Shown: positions 49,616-59,120, numbered from the stretch's first letter. The stretch: DNA of 64,000 nucleotides from Syntrophotaleaceae bacterium (GCA_041390365.1 JAWKQB010000002.1:500001-564000), one strand, 5' to 3'. Notes: generated by a model not told the origin, from the sequence alone. Numbers and translations are program-made.

Positions 49616-50548
49616 CTATCGGCTTTTCTGCAGATAGCGATAGAAATCGCTGTCGGTGGAGATCACCAGCCTGCCGTTGTTGCCGATGGATTTGTGATAG
49701 GATTCGAGGGTGCGCATAAAGGCGTAAAATTCACGGTCCTTGCCGTAGGCCGAAGCATAGATGGCGGCGGCTTCCGCATCGGCCCGGCCCCGGATTTCCT
49801 CCGCCTTGCGGTAAGCCTCCGAGTTGATGGTTTTCAGCTCCCTTTCCATCTGGCCGAGAATATCGGCTTTTTCTCCTTCGCCTTCGGAACGGAACTCGGC
49901 AGCGACCTTCTTCCGCTCGGAGATCATCCGCTCATAGACTCGCTGACGGACCTGCTCCACGTAGTTGATGCGTTTGATCTGGACGTCGATCAGTTCGATA
50001 CCGTATTCAGGTGTGCTGACCCGGGCTTTTTCGAGAATGTCGGTCAGGATCTGTTCATGGCCGGTCAGTTGATCGGTGGGGACCGGGATCCCCTCGATTT
50101 CGATCTCTTCAGCTGCCCCACCGGGGGGACGGTAGTCTCTGCCCCGAACCAGTTCGACCAGAAGGTGGCCGGATACCGCATCCCGCACCACCGAGTCGAT
50201 AATATCGTCCAGACGGCTCTGGGCGCCCTGTTCGGTTGCCACGGTCTTGAAGAAAAGCAGCGGGTCTGCGATACGCCAGCGGGCGGTGGTGTCGAGAAAA
50301 ATGTAGCGCTTGTCCTTGGTCGGAATCTGGTTCGGATCCCCGTCCCATTTCAGGATCCGTTTTTCAAAGCGGTGCACCGTCTGGATGAAGGGGATCTTCA
50401 GGTGCAGGCCGGGGGTCAACACCCCGCCCACCGGTTTGCCGAACTGGGTGACCAATGCCTGCTCGCCCTCCCGGACGACCACCAGCGGCGAGTTGACGTA
50501 ACCCACGACCACCAACAGGGCCACCAGAACGATCAGAAACAATCTCAT
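49616..50548 (-). CDS. hflC: FtsH protease modulator HflC
   Basis: This 310-aa band-7/SPFH protein has one N-terminal TM helix (LFLIVLVALLVVVGYVN) and a PHB domain VVREGEQALVTQFGKPVG, then a coiled coil rich in Glu/Lys with ERKKVAAEFRSEGEGEKADI. It forms the HflKC complex around FtsH. The start ATG overlaps the hflK stop by four bases. Confidence 0.94.
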   Translation of the reverse strand: MRLFLIVLVALLVVVGYVNSPLVVVREGEQALVTQFGKPVGGVLTPGLHLKIPFIQTVHRFEKRILKWDGDPNQIPTKDKRYIFLDTTARWRIADPLLFFKTVATEQGAQSRLDDIIDSVVRDAVSGHLLVELVRGRDYRPPGGAAEEIEIEGIPVPTDQLTGHEQILTDILEKARVSTPEYGIELIDVQIKRINYVEQVRQRVYERMISERKKVAAEFRSEGEGEKADILGQMERELKTINSEAYRKAEEIRGRADAEAAAIYASAYGKDREFYAFMRTLESYHKSIGNNGRLVISTDSDFYRYLQKSR

Positions 50549-51567
50549 GGCTGCTCTCCTTTCTTTTCGCTCCTCAGGGGAAGGAGGGGCAGGGCCGCGG
50601 AGCCGGCCTGGTCCATGACATAGACTTCTTCGAGCTGGGGCAGGATCTTTTCCAGGGTTTCCAGGTAGAGCCGCTGCCGGGTCACTTCCGGGGCCTTGCG
50701 GTATTCGGTGAGCAGGGCGAGAAACCGGCTGGTTTCGCCCAGTGCCCTGTTGGTGCGTTCAACGGCATACCCCTCTGCCTCCTGGATTGTGCGTCGCGCT
50801 ACGCCTCGGGCCTTGGGGACCTCGCGATTGTACTGCTCCCGCGCCTGAAAGATCAGGCTTTCCTTCTGCTGCTCCGCCTCGTTGACTTCGTTGAAGGCGG
50901 CCTTGACCGGATCAGGCGGGTTAACGTCCTGAAACTTCACGGTCACGATGCGGATGCCGCTGTCGTAGGTATTGAGGATCTCCTGCAACTCCTTGTAGAT
51001 TCTGTCGGCCAGCACTGCCCGTTCGGTGGTCAACACCTCGGTCACGTTGGAGTTGCCCACCACCTTGCGCACGACGGCCTCGGATAGGTCGCGGATCGTT
51101 TCCTCGGGATTCACGATCCGGAAGAGGTACTTGAAAGGATCGGCGATCTGGTACTGAACGATCCATTCCACATCGCTGACGTTGAGATCTCCGGTCAAGG
51201 TCAGGGACTCGTCCTCGAGATTCCTTTTGGTGTAGGTGGTGCGCACGCCCGCCTCAAGCGTCCGGAAGCCGAACTCTTCCTTGAGGACCCTCCCGGTCTT
51301 CACCTTGTAGACGCGGTCGACGCCGAAGGGGATTTTTAAATGCAGCCCCGGTTCAGCGGTGCCGCTGTATCGGCCGAAGCGCAGCAAAACCCCGGTTTCC
51401 TCCGTATCCACCTTGAAGAAGCTGGTGAGGATCAGGATCAGCAGCAGCAGGATGAGCAGGAACAGGAAGAGGCTTCGATGCGATCTGCCGGCCTTGAAGT
51501 GCCGGGCCATGTTGCTGACTTTCTGTTCCAGCGAATGGGGGGAAGAGGGTCCCCGTGACTGGTTCAT
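50545..51567 (-). CDS. hflK: FtsH protease modulator HflK
   Basis: This 340-aa protein has a TM helix at about 31-50, then the SPFH domain (FKVDTEETGVLLRFGRYSGTAEPGLHLKIP) and a helical segment with QKESLIFQAREQYNREVPKARG. Shorter in the N-terminal Gly-rich region than E. coli HflK. RBS AAGGAGG precedes the ATG. It is the first gene of hflK-hflC. Confidence 0.94.
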   Translation of the reverse strand: MNQSRGPSSPHSLEQKVSNMARHFKAGRSHRSLFLFLLILLLLILILTSFFKVDTEETGVLLRFGRYSGTAEPGLHLKIPFGVDRVYKVKTGRVLKEEFGFRTLEAGVRTTYTKRNLEDESLTLTGDLNVSDVEWIVQYQIADPFKYLFRIVNPEETIRDLSEAVVRKVVGNSNVTEVLTTERAVLADRIYKELQEILNTYDSGIRIVTVKFQDVNPPDPVKAAFNEVNEAEQQKESLIFQAREQYNREVPKARGVARRTIQEAEGYAVERTNRALGETSRFLALLTEYRKAPEVTRQRLYLETLEKILPQLEEVYVMDQAGSAALPLLPLRSEKKGEQP

Positions 51568-51628
51568 AAGTCCTCCTTGTGGGATTCTTTAGGCTCTCAT
51601 TTCATGAAAAAATCGCTGCTAGTTGTGC

Positions 51629-51640
51629 ACTATAGCACAT
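51629..51640 (-). promoter_or_regulatory. Extended -10 promoter of hflK
   Basis: The minus strand reads TGTGCTATAGT, an extended -10 (TGCTATAGT), about 60 bases before hflK. No clear -35. Confidence 0.45.
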
Positions 51641-51683
51641 GGTCGGTCAGAACCCGTTTGAAAAAAACCTGCAGTCTCAACCC

Positions 51684-51713
51684 TTGGAAGATAACGAAAA
51701 GTTATGCTAGGAT
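51684..51713 (+). promoter_or_regulatory. Promoter of the clpS-clpA operon
   Basis: TTGGAA (51684-51689), an 18-base spacer and TAGGAT (51708-51713), 35 bases before clpS. Confidence 0.45.
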
Positions 51714-51748
51714 AATTTCAAAATCATGCATTTGAGGAGGACGGACCT

Positions 51749-52063
51749 GTGAGCGAAAAGATTCCGTCTGGAGGGGCAAGGGTCGAAAGGAAAACAGGCG
51801 TCAGGACGGCGCCGCCCGTTCGTTACAAGGTGCTCATGCACAACGATGACTACACCACCATGGAATTCGTGGTGAGCACCCTCGAGTCGGTATTCCGCAA
51901 GCCCTCTGCAGAGGCAAACCGCATCATGCTGACCATTCACAACCAGGGAGTGGGGATCTGCGGTATCTATCCGCATGAGATCGCTGAAACCAAGGTGGCC
52001 AGAGTGCACAACCTGGCCCGCCAGGCCGGCTTTCCCCTGAAATGCAGCCTGGAAGAGGTTTGA
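51749..52063 (+). CDS. clpS: ClpS N-degron adaptor
   Basis: This 104-aa protein has a disordered N-terminus, then the ClpS core: YKVLMHNDDYTTMEFVV (the NDDYT substrate pocket) and the KVARVHNLARQAGFPLKCSLEE C-terminus. It binds proteins with Leu, Phe, Tyr or Trp N-termini and hands them to ClpA. The start is GTG 51749 with GAGGAGG. The clpA ATG follows 12 bases after the stop. Confidence 0.96.
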   Translation: MSEKIPSGGARVERKTGVRTAPPVRYKVLMHNDDYTTMEFVVSTLESVFRKPSAEANRIMLTIHNQGVGICGIYPHEIAETKVARVHNLARQAGFPLKCSLEEV

Positions 52064-52074
52064 AGGGAAAACCT

Positions 52075-54318
52075 ATGTTTGCACAGGAAGTCCAGATCAC
52101 GTTTTCGCTGGCTGTTCGTGAGGCGCAGAAGCGCCACCATGAATACCTGACCACGGAACATATTCTTTACGCCATGCTTCTCGAACAGCATGGCCAGGAG
52201 ATTATTGCGGCCTGCGGCGGAGATCTGGAGTCTCTCAAGCATCTGCTCGAGGAGTTTTTCGTGGATCAGATGGTCAGCTTGCCGGGCGACCAGGAAGTGA
52301 TTCCGGAACAGACCATCAGCCTGCAGCGGGTTCTGCAGCGAGCCGTGCTCCACCTTCATTCTGCAGGCAAGAAGGAGATTTCCCTCGGCGATGTTCTTGC
52401 CGCCATGCTCGAGGAAAAGAAATCCCATGCCGTCTATATTCTCGAGACCCAGGGGATCAGCCGGCTTGACGTCCTCAACTACATATCCCACGGTATCAGC
52501 AAGGCTTCTGCAAAGAATCAGCAAAAGCCCGGCGACGAGCAGAACAAGCCGGCCGAACAGGAAACCCCGAAGGGTCCGGAAACCGATCCCCTGAAGGCTT
52601 TCACCGTGAATCTGCTGGCGAGAGCGCGCCAGGGTCGCATCGATCCTCTGATCGGACGAAGCCTTGAACTGGAGCGCACCGTTCAGGTCCTCTGTCGGCG
52701 ACGTAAGAACAACCCCATTTATGTCGGCGAGCCGGGGGTCGGCAAGACCGCCATGGCTGAAGGCCTGGCATTGATGATCCACGAAGGGCGGGTCCCCGAC
52801 CTGTTGCAGGGCGTCACCATTTACCTGCTCGACATGGGTGCGCTGCTGGCCGGCACCAAATTTCGCGGCGATTTCGAAGAGCGGCTCAAAGGGGTTCTGA
52901 AATCCCTGGAAAACCGCAGGGATGCCATTTTGTTCATCGATGAGATCCATACTATCGTGGGAGCGGGAGCGACCAGCGGGGGCTCTCTGGATGCGTCCAA
53001 CATTCTCAAGCCGATGCTGGCCAGCGGTGAATTGCGCTGCATAGGCTCCACCACTTATGAGGAATACAAGAACCTGTTCGACAAGGACCGGGCCCTGTCC
53101 CGACGTTTTCAAAAAATCGATATCGTCGAGCCAACCGTCGAGGAGACTGTGGCTATCCTGAGTGGGTTGCGGGACAAGTATGAAGCCTTCCACAAGGTTC
53201 AATTCACCGATGACGCCTTGCGGGCCGCGGCTGAACTGTCCGCCCGCCATATCAATTACCGCCATCTTCCGGACAAGGCGATCGATGTGATCGATGAAGT
53301 CGGAGCGGCCTGTCGCCTCGCCCCGGTTCCGAAGCAGACGGTTACCGTCGCCGATGTGGAAAAAGTTGTCGCCTCCATGGCGCGGATTCCCGAGCGGACC
53401 GTTTCCACCAACGACCGGAGACGGCTGAAATATCTCGCCCGGGATCTCAAGCGTAAGGTTTTCGGCCAGGACGAAGCCATCGATGCCATGTGCCGTTCAG
53501 TATTGAGGGCCAGGGCCGGATTGGGCCATCCCGACAAGCCGACCGGTTCCTTCCTCTTCACCGGACCCACGGGGGTCGGCAAGACCGAAGTCGCCCGGCA
53601 GCTGGCGGAGCAACTCGGCGTGGAGTTCTTGCGCTTCGACATGAGCGAATACATGGAAAAGCACTCCGTCGCCCGCCTGATCGGGGCTCCTCCCGGTTAT
53701 GTCGGGTTCGAGCAGGGAGGATTGTTGACCGATGCGGTGGTCAAGCACCCTTACGCCGTACTGCTTCTCGATGAAATCGAAAAGGCCCATCCCGACCTGT
53801 TCAACATTCTGCTCCAGGTCATGGACCACGGTACTCTGACCGACAATAACGGCAAGCATGCCGATTTCCGCAACGTGGTGCTGATCATGACCAGCAACGT
53901 CGGCGCTCGTGACCTGAGTGCGAAACCGATCGGATTCGGGCAGGGAGGCATTACGGGCAGCAACAAGAATGCTGTAGAGCGCACTTTCTCCCCCGAATTC
54001 CGCAATCGGCTGGATGCCATGATTTCCTTCCGCGCCCTGAGTGAGGAAACCATGCTCCTGATCGTGGACAAATTTATTCAGGAGTTGCGCAAGCGGCTGG
54101 TAGACCAGAAGGTCGAGATCAAGCTTTCCGCTCCCGCGCGCACCCTGCTGGCCCGCCGAGGCTTCGATCCCGTTTACGGCGCCCGGCCGTTGGCGCGCCT
54201 CATCCAGACCGAGATCAGCGATGTCATCGCCAACGAAATCCTCTTTGGCCATCTGTCCAGGGGGGGGACGGTGAATGTCGGCTGCCGCCAGGATACACTG
54301 ACCTTCCGTTACAGCTGA
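52075..54318 (+). CDS. clpA: ATP-dependent Clp protease ATPase subunit ClpA
   Basis: This 747-aa Hsp100 unfoldase has a Clp_N double repeat (about 1-140), AAA-1 with Walker A GEPGVGKTA and Walker B ILFIDEIH, and AAA-2 with GPTGVGKTEV and VLLLDEIEKAHPD. No ClpB-type middle coiled coil is present. It works with ClpP, which is not in this window. ATG 52075 has GAAGGGAAA upstream. It forms an operon with clpS and aat. Confidence 0.96.
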   Translation: MFAQEVQITFSLAVREAQKRHHEYLTTEHILYAMLLEQHGQEIIAACGGDLESLKHLLEEFFVDQMVSLPGDQEVIPEQTISLQRVLQRAVLHLHSAGKKEISLGDVLAAMLEEKKSHAVYILETQGISRLDVLNYISHGISKASAKNQQKPGDEQNKPAEQETPKGPETDPLKAFTVNLLARARQGRIDPLIGRSLELERTVQVLCRRRKNNPIYVGEPGVGKTAMAEGLALMIHEGRVPDLLQGVTIYLLDMGALLAGTKFRGDFEERLKGVLKSLENRRDAILFIDEIHTIVGAGATSGGSLDASNILKPMLASGELRCIGSTTYEEYKNLFDKDRALSRRFQKIDIVEPTVEETVAILSGLRDKYEAFHKVQFTDDALRAAAELSARHINYRHLPDKAIDVIDEVGAACRLAPVPKQTVTVADVEKVVASMARIPERTVSTNDRRRLKYLARDLKRKVFGQDEAIDAMCRSVLRARAGLGHPDKPTGSFLFTGPTGVGKTEVARQLAEQLGVEFLRFDMSEYMEKHSVARLIGAPPGYVGFEQGGLLTDAVVKHPYAVLLLDEIEKAHPDLFNILLQVMDHGTLTDNNGKHADFRNVVLIMTSNVGARDLSAKPIGFGQGGITGSNKNAVERTFSPEFRNRLDAMISFRALSEETMLLIVDKFIQELRKRLVDQKVEIKLSAPARTLLARRGFDPVYGARPLARLIQTEISDVIANEILFGHLSRGGTVNVGCRQDTLTFRYS

Positions 54319-54440
54319 GCCAAGCCGGGCGTCGTTGCCGTTAACCGCCTCATCTATTGACGGCAACGACGACCGCTCCGCTGCCGCTTCATGGCGAGGA
54401 TGGTTGGTCATGCCCCTGCTTCAGAATCCCCGACTCTCTT

Positions 54441-55130
54441 ATGCCCATCTTTCGTCTGACAGACCGGCTGATTTTTCCCGACCCTGAACTGGCCGAGCCC
54501 GAGGGGTTGCTGGCTGTTGGCGGGGATCTTTCTCCAGAAAGACTGCTGCTCGCTTATTCCATGGGTATCTTCCCCTGGTTCAACGAGGGCGAACCGATCC
54601 TCTGGTGGAGCCCGGATCCCCGTTGCATTCTCGAACCGGGCGAAGTGAGGGTCAGCAGGCGGTTGGCCAGGTTCATGAAGAGCAATCCTTTCAGGATCAC
54701 CTTTGACCAGGCCTTTCATCAGGTTGTCAGCAGTTGTGCCGACCTGCGCCGCGGACAGGGGCAGGGTACCTGGATCACCGCCTCCATGGCGGAGGCGTAT
54801 GGCCGCTTGCATGAACTCGGTTATGCCCACTCCGTAGAAGCATGGCAGGACGATTTCCTGGCCGGTGGGCTCTACGGTGTTGCCCTCGGTCGCTGCTTCT
54901 TTGGCGAATCGATGTTTTTTCGTGTCACCAATGCATCAAAAGTTGTATTTTGCACTTTGGCCCGGCGCCTTGCCGAACTGGGCTATCGGCTGATCGACTG
55001 CCAGATCTCTTCACAACATCTGTTCTCGCTCGGGGCCGCAGGGGTGACCCGGCGGGAGTTTCTGAGGAGGCTGGCTGAGGGTGAGGTCAGGCCGAGCCGG
55101 CATCCATCCCGCGGGGTTTTTCCTGCCTGA
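54441..55130 (+). CDS. aat: Leucyl/phenylalanyl-tRNA--protein transferase
   Basis: This 229-aa enzyme conjugates Leu or Phe to proteins with N-terminal Lys or Arg, creating ClpS substrates. Motifs: GLLAVGGDLSPERLLLAYSMGIFPWF, WWSPDPR, TWITASMAEAYGRLHELGYAHSVE-type segment and GGLYGVALGRCFFGESMF. ATG 54441 starts the family consensus, although no clear RBS is seen. It lies 122 bases after clpA on the same strand, so the three N-degron genes are probably one unit. Confidence 0.95.
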   Translation: MPIFRLTDRLIFPDPELAEPEGLLAVGGDLSPERLLLAYSMGIFPWFNEGEPILWWSPDPRCILEPGEVRVSRRLARFMKSNPFRITFDQAFHQVVSSCADLRRGQGQGTWITASMAEAYGRLHELGYAHSVEAWQDDFLAGGLYGVALGRCFFGESMFFRVTNASKVVFCTLARRLAELGYRLIDCQISSQHLFSLGAAGVTRREFLRRLAEGEVRPSRHPSRGVFPA

Positions 55131-55618
55131 TACAGTTTTTTCCTGATCGTGTCGAGGTGAAACAGTCTTTTCGATCCCGACTCCGAACCTATGAGGAAGC
55201 TGACTTGCGAGCAGTTTTTCCAGTTAAAAATTGTTGAAATCAGGAAGGAGATGTGGATAAAAAAGGGTGTGTTTTTTGCCTAAAAATTAGGCAATGAGCT
55301 ACAACCCCAGGTCCAGTCGGCATATGCGAACTGCCTTGGGGGTGTTCCCCACAGGGTTTTCCACGAAGCTGTGGATGGAGCCGAATTTGCTATATTTTTC
55401 AAAAGATTACCGATTCTGATCAGAGGACGGCGAGGTGCCGCAGAAGGTCACGTTGAATATGTCAGGTTGACGAAAAAGATTAAACCTTTTTTCTAGAAAG
55501 TGGTCAAAAGGCGGGGATTTCAGCCCAAAAACGTCTATTCTCCAAATATTTCCTCGAGGGGCCTGGGGCTGTCTGTAGGGATTGCCGATCCGGTCCCGGT
55601 ACGCGGTCCCCTGGCTTG
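55131..55618. other. Convergent intergenic region without a recognised gene
   Basis: About 490 bases lie between aat and the PilZ gene. There is one perfect short hairpin, GCCTAAAAATTAGGC, near 55278-55292, and several weak GC-rich inverted repeats. No ORF with an RBS and no known RNA motif was seen. Confidence 0.4.
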
Positions 55619-56350
55619 TTATGCCCTGGCCGGAGTTGACTTCATGGTTGCAGCAGCGAGGTCTTTTTTAATGAACTCCTCGATCCGTTCCTGATCGTTT
55701 TTAAGAATATTGAGAAACTGCAGGCCGGCCAGATAGCGCTCGGTTCCAGTCAAGGGGGATGACCAGACGACTTCACCCAGGGTACAGATCGGCTTTTCAT
55801 CGGGGTGGAGTTCCAGCATCATCAGGCACAGGTCGTGGTTGGCAACAGGGGTTTTCAGGGCAGCGCGAAGGCCGGTACTGCTGATGTTGACCTCGCCCAG
55901 GGGGAGTATCGGGGCGCTGAGGGCGGCAGAAAGATCCTTCATTTTCTCGATCTGCTGTATCCATTTCCTGTAAAAGATACTGGAACCGGTTTTGGCCGAA
56001 AACTGCTGGAAACCGATGTGGGTGTTGATGCGCGGTTTCGGCTTTAAACGAAAAAGATTTAGATCGTAGTTGGCTTGCAGCCGTAACAATTTTCCCTTGG
56101 CAATCCCTCGAAAACTCCCCGTTGAACGTAGACCTATGCCGAAGCGTTCGGAAATGATTTCAATCTCCTGATTTTCAGAGGCGAAAAAAGGTTCGTTGAT
56201 CTGCCAGGGATGAACCAGGGAAAGCTCAAACCTGCCATCATCATAGCTGACAAGTCTTGTATTGACCGATTCAATACGGAGAGAATCCGTATCGGGTTGA
56301 AACGTTTTCAGCAGAACTTTCTGGCCAGGCAGAAAATATCGGGTGTACAT
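55619..56350 (-). CDS. PilZ-domain protein with an atypical c-di-GMP site
   Basis: This 243-aa protein has an N-terminal YcgR-like domain (about 1-110) and a C-terminal PilZ domain with GEVNISSTGLRAAL, the N-x-S-x-x-G motif. The usual preceding RxxxR is not evident, so c-di-GMP binding may be weak or altered. ATG 56350 has GGGAGG upstream; the longer frame is not used. An 18-bp direct repeat lies just upstream of the RBS. Probably involved in motility or surface behaviour. Confidence 0.75.
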   Translation of the reverse strand: MYTRYFLPGQKVLLKTFQPDTDSLRIESVNTRLVSYDDGRFELSLVHPWQINEPFFASENQEIEIISERFGIGLRSTGSFRGIAKGKLLRLQANYDLNLFRLKPKPRINTHIGFQQFSAKTGSSIFYRKWIQQIEKMKDLSAALSAPILPLGEVNISSTGLRAALKTPVANHDLCLMMLELHPDEKPICTLGEVVWSSPLTGTERYLAGLQFLNILKNDQERIEEFIKKDLAAATMKSTPARA

Positions 56351-56362
56351 TGATGGAACCTC

Positions 56363-56398
56363 CCAAGGAATCGATTGTTTCCAAGGAATCGATTGTGA
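56363..56398. repeat. 18-bp direct repeat upstream of the PilZ gene
   Basis: CCAAGGAATCGATTGT occurs at 56363 and again at 56381 in tandem; each copy has the palindrome AATCGATT. The copy nearer the gene abuts the RBS. Confidence 0.8.
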
Positions 56399-56536
56399 TA
56401 GCCGGATGCAGGGCCGGGATGGCCCCAGGACTTTTGACAACCCCTATTGCACAGGCTCTTTTCCAGAGCAAGATGCATACCGACGCCGGGATTCTGTGCC
56501 AACGACGCGTTGCACCAGTCTCAGAAGCCAGTTGCG

Positions 56537-57445
56537 TCAACGGCCCTCTTTTCGGCTCAGCTGCCTCAGGGCCAGTTTTCCGGAAAGGTCATCGATGAAT
56601 TGTCGGGCAACCCGCCCGGAGCGGGCGCCACGTTCCATGGCCCACTGCAGGGCTGCCGATTCCAGCGACTGCTGTTGGATGGCGAGTCCGCGGGAGGTCG
56701 CCAGATGCCGGACAATGGCAAGGAACGTATCCTGGGACATGGGGTAGAAACCCAGCGTGATGCCGAACCGGTCGGAAAGGGAAAGCTTTTCCGCAACCGC
56801 CTCTTCCGGGTGTATCTCCTGTTCTCCAGTGTTTTCGGCCAGATGTTCCGGCAACAGGTGACGCCGGTTGCTGGTTGCATAGACCAGAATGTTGTCAGCC
56901 CTCGCCTCGATGCTGCCTTCCAGAAGGGCTTTGAGCTCCCGGTAACCCGGGTCGTTTTCACTGAACGAGAGGTCATCGCAGAACAGGATGAAACGGTAGG
57001 GAAGGGGCCTTAGCAGGCCAGTTATCTCGGGAAGTTGGAACAGGTCTTCCTTCTGTACCTCCACCAGCCTGAGCCCGAGGGGGGCCAAAGGCAGAAGAAG
57101 TCCCTTGATGGCGGAGGATTTGCCATTTCCCCGTTCTCCCCAAAGCAGGACGTTGTTGGCTGGAAAGCCGTGGACAAACTGTTCCGTATTGTCGCGCAGC
57201 CGGTTCAAGGTACGATCTATCCCCAGCAGATCCCCGTGGTCGGGTAGATCGGGATAGGGGACTTCGGCCAGGAACCCCGCCTCCCCCTGGCGGCGCCAGC
57301 GGAAGGCCATATGTTTTTCGAAAAGGAGAGGATCGAAATGGAATTCTGCCAATTGGCGGGAAAGATATTCCACCCCGAGCTCCATGAGATGATCAAGTCG
57401 TTCCAAAAGGTATTCCCAATCGATGTCCAGATTGTCGAGTGTCAT
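56537..57445 (-). CDS. DUF815-family AAA ATPase
   Basis: This 302-aa protein has a Walker A GERGNGKSSAIK (about 105), a Walker B-like FILFCDDLSF and sensor VYATSNRRHLLPEH, all typical of DUF815 ATPases found in many proteobacteria. Function unknown. ATG 57445 is the plausible start (TLDNLDIDWEYLLERL); AAAGGAG lies somewhat far upstream. It is divergent from the methyltransferase gene. Confidence 0.85.
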   Translation of the reverse strand: MTLDNLDIDWEYLLERLDHLMELGVEYLSRQLAEFHFDPLLFEKHMAFRWRRQGEAGFLAEVPYPDLPDHGDLLGIDRTLNRLRDNTEQFVHGFPANNVLLWGERGNGKSSAIKGLLLPLAPLGLRLVEVQKEDLFQLPEITGLLRPLPYRFILFCDDLSFSENDPGYRELKALLEGSIEARADNILVYATSNRRHLLPEHLAENTGEQEIHPEEAVAEKLSLSDRFGITLGFYPMSQDTFLAIVRHLATSRGLAIQQQSLESAALQWAMERGARSGRVARQFIDDLSGKLALRQLSRKEGR

Positions 57446-57554
57446 AAAACGGCGGCTCCTTTCGCAGATTAAGAGAGCCAATGATAGCAGAAAAGGTCCC
57501 TGTGGAAAATTGCCCTTTGTGTCCCTGCTGTCCTTTTTAAGAGGCAAGCTGAAC

Positions 57555-58667
57555 TTGAAAAATCGAATTGACCAACTTTTTGCTGTCACGGCGCCCGGCC
57601 TGGAATCGGTCTGTGCCGAGGAGCTTGCCCTTTTGGGTCTGACAAACCGGATTGTTCCGGGCGGCGTGGAATTTTCCGGGGGACTGCGCGAGATCTATCT
57701 GACCAATCTCTGGTTGCGCTGCTCGAGCCGGATACTGGTGCGGTGGGAAGAGTTCCGCTGCCGGGACTTCCCCGCCCTTTACCGAAAGGCCCTTTTGTTG
57801 CCCTGGGGGCGTTACCTGAAAAAGGAGACGCCTCTGAAGATAAGGGTCACCTGCCACCGGTCCCGACTGCAGCATACCGGGAGGATCGCGGAAACTTTGC
57901 GCCAGGCCGCCGACCGGGCATTGGGCAGGGCCTCCAGCGATTTGGCTGCAGAAAGCGACCAGTGGCTGATGGTCCGGATGGAAGACGATGTCTGTCGGCT
58001 GTCGGTCGACAGTTCGGGAGAACTGCTCCATCGACGGGGTTACCGGGAGGATATCGGACCGGCTCCCATGCGGGAAACACTTGCGGCAGGCATTCTGCGT
58101 CTTCTCCAGTGGAATGGAGGAGTTCCTTTGGTCGATCCGATGTGCGGATCGGGCACGTTTCCCATCGAGGCGGCCTTGCTGGCCGGTCATTATGCCCCTG
58201 GGAGCCGCCGGTCTTTTGCCTTCATGAAGTGGCCACGTTACCGGCCCGGGCTTTGGCAGGCCCTGCTCAACGAGGCATCGAGTTCAGCCCTTGAAGTGGA
58301 GACACTGATCGCAGGCAGCGATTGCGATAACCTCGTGGTGGCAGCCGCGGCGCGGAATGCCGAACGGGCGGGAGTCAGGGGGAAAATCGTTTTGTCCAGG
58401 GCCGAGTTGGGCGAGCTTCAGCCCGTCGAGGGGCCTGGGCTCGTGCTGTGCAATCCCCCCTACGGGACCCGTCTCGGTTGCGACCGGGAGCTGGTTTCGT
58501 TGTACAGGCGGTTGGGGAAGACTTGCCGGGAAAGCTTCAAAGGCTGGCGCTTCGCCATGATATGCCCCGACCCGAATCTTGCGAAGGCAACCGGCATCCC
58601 CCTGCGTCAACTTTCAATGCTCAGAAATGGCGGGATTGAGGTCGCCCTGTTGACTGGGGATCTTTAA
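57555..58667 (+). CDS. THUMP-domain 23S rRNA guanine-N2 methyltransferase (RlmL-type)
   Basis: This protein of about 370 aa has a THUMP RNA-binding domain (about 40-150) and a Rossmann methyltransferase with DPMCGSGTFPIEAALLA (SAM motif) and the catalytic NPPYGTRL. It resembles the N-terminal half of RlmKL that makes m2G2445, without the RlmK half. The start is TTG 57555 with GAGG ten bases upstream; the open frame further back overlaps the divergent gene and is not used. Confidence 0.85.
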   Translation: MKNRIDQLFAVTAPGLESVCAEELALLGLTNRIVPGGVEFSGGLREIYLTNLWLRCSSRILVRWEEFRCRDFPALYRKALLLPWGRYLKKETPLKIRVTCHRSRLQHTGRIAETLRQAADRALGRASSDLAAESDQWLMVRMEDDVCRLSVDSSGELLHRRGYREDIGPAPMRETLAAGILRLLQWNGGVPLVDPMCGSGTFPIEAALLAGHYAPGSRRSFAFMKWPRYRPGLWQALLNEASSSALEVETLIAGSDCDNLVVAAAARNAERAGVRGKIVLSRAELGELQPVEGPGLVLCNPPYGTRLGCDRELVSLYRRLGKTCRESFKGWRFAMICPDPNLAKATGIPLRQLSMLRNGGIEVALLTGDL

Positions 58668-58686
58668 ATAATTCCTGTTTTTGTCC

Positions 58687-58715
58687 TTGAAAAAACAGAA
58701 AAATGAGTCTAAAAT
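58687..58715 (+). promoter_or_regulatory. Promoter of rpsU
   Basis: TTGAAA (58687-58692), a 17-base spacer and TAAAAT (58710-58715). Confidence 0.65.
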
Positions 58716-58771
58716 GCTTTTTTGTCTTTGTAAGACAATAGAATTAAACAAGGGAAGCGAGGTGAGGTTCC

Positions 58772-58966
58772 GTGGAAATCCAGGTGGTCGACAACAACGT
58801 CGAAAAGGCCATTCGGGTGCTCAAGCGCAAGCTCCAGCAGGAGGGGTTGTTTCGTGAAATGAAGCAGCGCAAGTTTTACGAAAAACCCAGCGTCAAGCGG
58901 AAGCGCAAGGAAAAAGAAGCCCAGCGGCGACTGCGCAAGAAGATGCGGTTGATGAAGAAATTCTGA
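58772..58966 (+). CDS. rpsU: 30S ribosomal protein S21
   Basis: This 64-aa, strongly basic protein contains VVDNNVEKAIRVLKRKLQQEG and a Lys/Arg-rich C-terminus (KRKRKEKEAQRRLRKKMR), the S21 pattern. GTG start at 58772 with GAGGTGAGG upstream. Its own promoter and terminator make it monocistronic. Confidence 0.96.
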   Translation: MEIQVVDNNVEKAIRVLKRKLQQEGLFREMKQRKFYEKPSVKRKRKEKEAQRRLRKKMRLMKKF

Positions 58967-58995
58967 TGCCTCGCAAAACCTTGGATGGATAAAAA

Positions 58996-59031
58996 CAGAG
59001 AGGGCCGACATTGTTGGCCCTCTCTGTTTTT
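58996..59031 (+). terminator. Intrinsic terminator after rpsU
   Basis: CAGAGAGGGCC pairs with GGCCCTCTCTG around a 9-base loop, followed by TTTTT. Confidence 0.9.
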
Positions 59032-59065
59032 ATGCAGAAGTTCGGGATCCGGATCCGCAATGGTA

Positions 59066-59099
59066 AAAAGCGTCTCCCCGGGAACGAGGGAGACGCTTT
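59066..59099 (-). terminator. Intrinsic terminator after the GAPDH gene
   Basis: AAAGCGTCTCCC and GGGAGACGCTTT form a 12-bp stem, with a T-run on the minus strand. Confidence 0.85.
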
Positions 59100-59120
59100 G
59101 GAGATTTTCGGCCGAGGGGA

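Noticed and set aside
57423..57554. Upstream start of the rRNA methyltransferase
   Set aside because: It would overlap the divergent DUF815 gene start, and the THUMP domain begins after 57555.
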